Virus record (IMG/VR): IMGVR_UViG_3300025890_000138
Coordinates: 1-25,857 of that record
DNA from: a virus
Direction: 5' to 3' (one strand)
Length of the DNA stretch: 25,857 nt
The stretch's first letter is position 1; each line of letters starts with the position of its first letter. Both the position numbers and the translations under genes were made by a program. The notes beneath the pieces are model-generated. The model ran no database searches. It saw nothing but the letters and a program-made list of their open reading frames with translations, and was not told where the DNA came from. Shown piece by piece: positions 25,678 to 25,857 of the stretch.

Positions 25678-25857
25678 ATGAAAAGCGCAATCATCTACAA
25701 CGGGCCTAGCCTCTTGGATGGTCAACCCATTGTCGTCATCGCGACATATTCAAACCGCAACACCAAAACGGGAACGGTCGTGCAAACTTATATATTATGC
25801 CGCGACACAAACCCGCTCGAAGCAAGCAAAACGGGCGCGGATTTCTCTATTTGCGGC
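25678..25857 (+). CDS. Hypothetical protein, partial at right edge
   Basis: The frame is open to the end of the window (60 codons). It begins MKSAIIYNGPSLLDGQPIVV, then IATYSNRNTKTGTVVQTYIL and CRDTNPLEASKTGADFSICG. I recognise GPSxLDGxPIVVIxT...NTKTGxxxQTxIL...PxEAxKTGxDxSxCG as a widespread phage protein, usually continuing with a CPxR-like second Cys pair that would lie beyond the edge; its function is not established. The start follows TCAATTAGAAAGGAAAC, the shared leader, with a longer gap of 8 bases to ATG. A promoter-like ATAAAACTTGT is 57 bases upstream. Confidence 0.82.
   Translation, partial: MKSAIIYNGPSLLDGQPIVVIATYSNRNTKTGTVVQTYILCRDTNPLEASKTGADFSICG

Noticed and set aside
1-25857. 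tRNA genes, integrase, attachment site or insertion sequence
   Set aside because: No cloverleaf with a CCA-type stem, recombinase motif or terminal inverted repeats with transposase were seen.

Overview
The window looks like a stretch of a tailed bacteriophage (Caudoviricetes) genome, most plausibly an uncultured marine phage with a podovirus-like virion. This rests on recognisable protein families: large terminase, P22-like portal, HK97-fold-type major capsid protein, SU10-type adaptor, a holin of the gene-transfer-agent 3-TM type and a GH108-type endolysin. The holin type and moderate GC content suggest an alphaproteobacterial host, but that is inference. No integrase, repressor, tRNA, CRISPR array or insertion sequence was seen.

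Layout. Positions 1-23099 form one long, almost gapless leftward (minus strand) late operon. In transcription order it holds: a 2219-residue LysM/coiled-coil giant protein; a second LysM protein; large terminase; portal; a run of small proteins; a lysis block (small membrane protein, holin, endolysin); basic or Cys-rich small proteins; a GroES-like co-chaperonin; a scaffold-like protein; small structural proteins; the major capsid protein followed by a UUCG-loop terminator; head-tail connector proteins including the SU10-type adaptor; and a tail-fibre-like protein that runs off the left edge. Most genes are coupled by TAATG, ATGA or TGATG overlaps.

Positions 23100-23509 are a gene-free, GC-rich control region with a G-quadruplex-type run, hairpins, and a sigma70-like promoter whose -10 box is covered by a 15-bp palindrome. 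From 23510 to the right edge, rightward genes are short and mostly unrecognised. Six of them start behind a near-identical leader (consensus TCAAYTAGAAAGGAAA, then ATG). Four spacers carry the element ATAAAACTTGT, and several end in strong GC hairpins. This resembles an early or accessory region built from repeated intergenic cassettes.

Working together: terminase and portal package DNA into a shell made of capsid protein on the scaffold, probably helped by the phage GroES. The connector proteins close the head and attach the tail. Holin and endolysin release progeny. The giant protein has a peptidoglycan-binding LysM, a glycine-rich hydrophobic middle, a degenerate ADP-ribosyltransferase-like segment and about 800 residues of coiled coil. 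It is the most unusual object here and may be a virion-carried entry or effector protein (inference).

Genes or gene parts found by reading between the obvious frames: a Cys-containing 54-residue ORF (11090-11254), a 44-residue membrane ORF (24387-24521), the out-of-frame 3' part of a small basic gene (8437-8519), and the two partial genes at the window edges.
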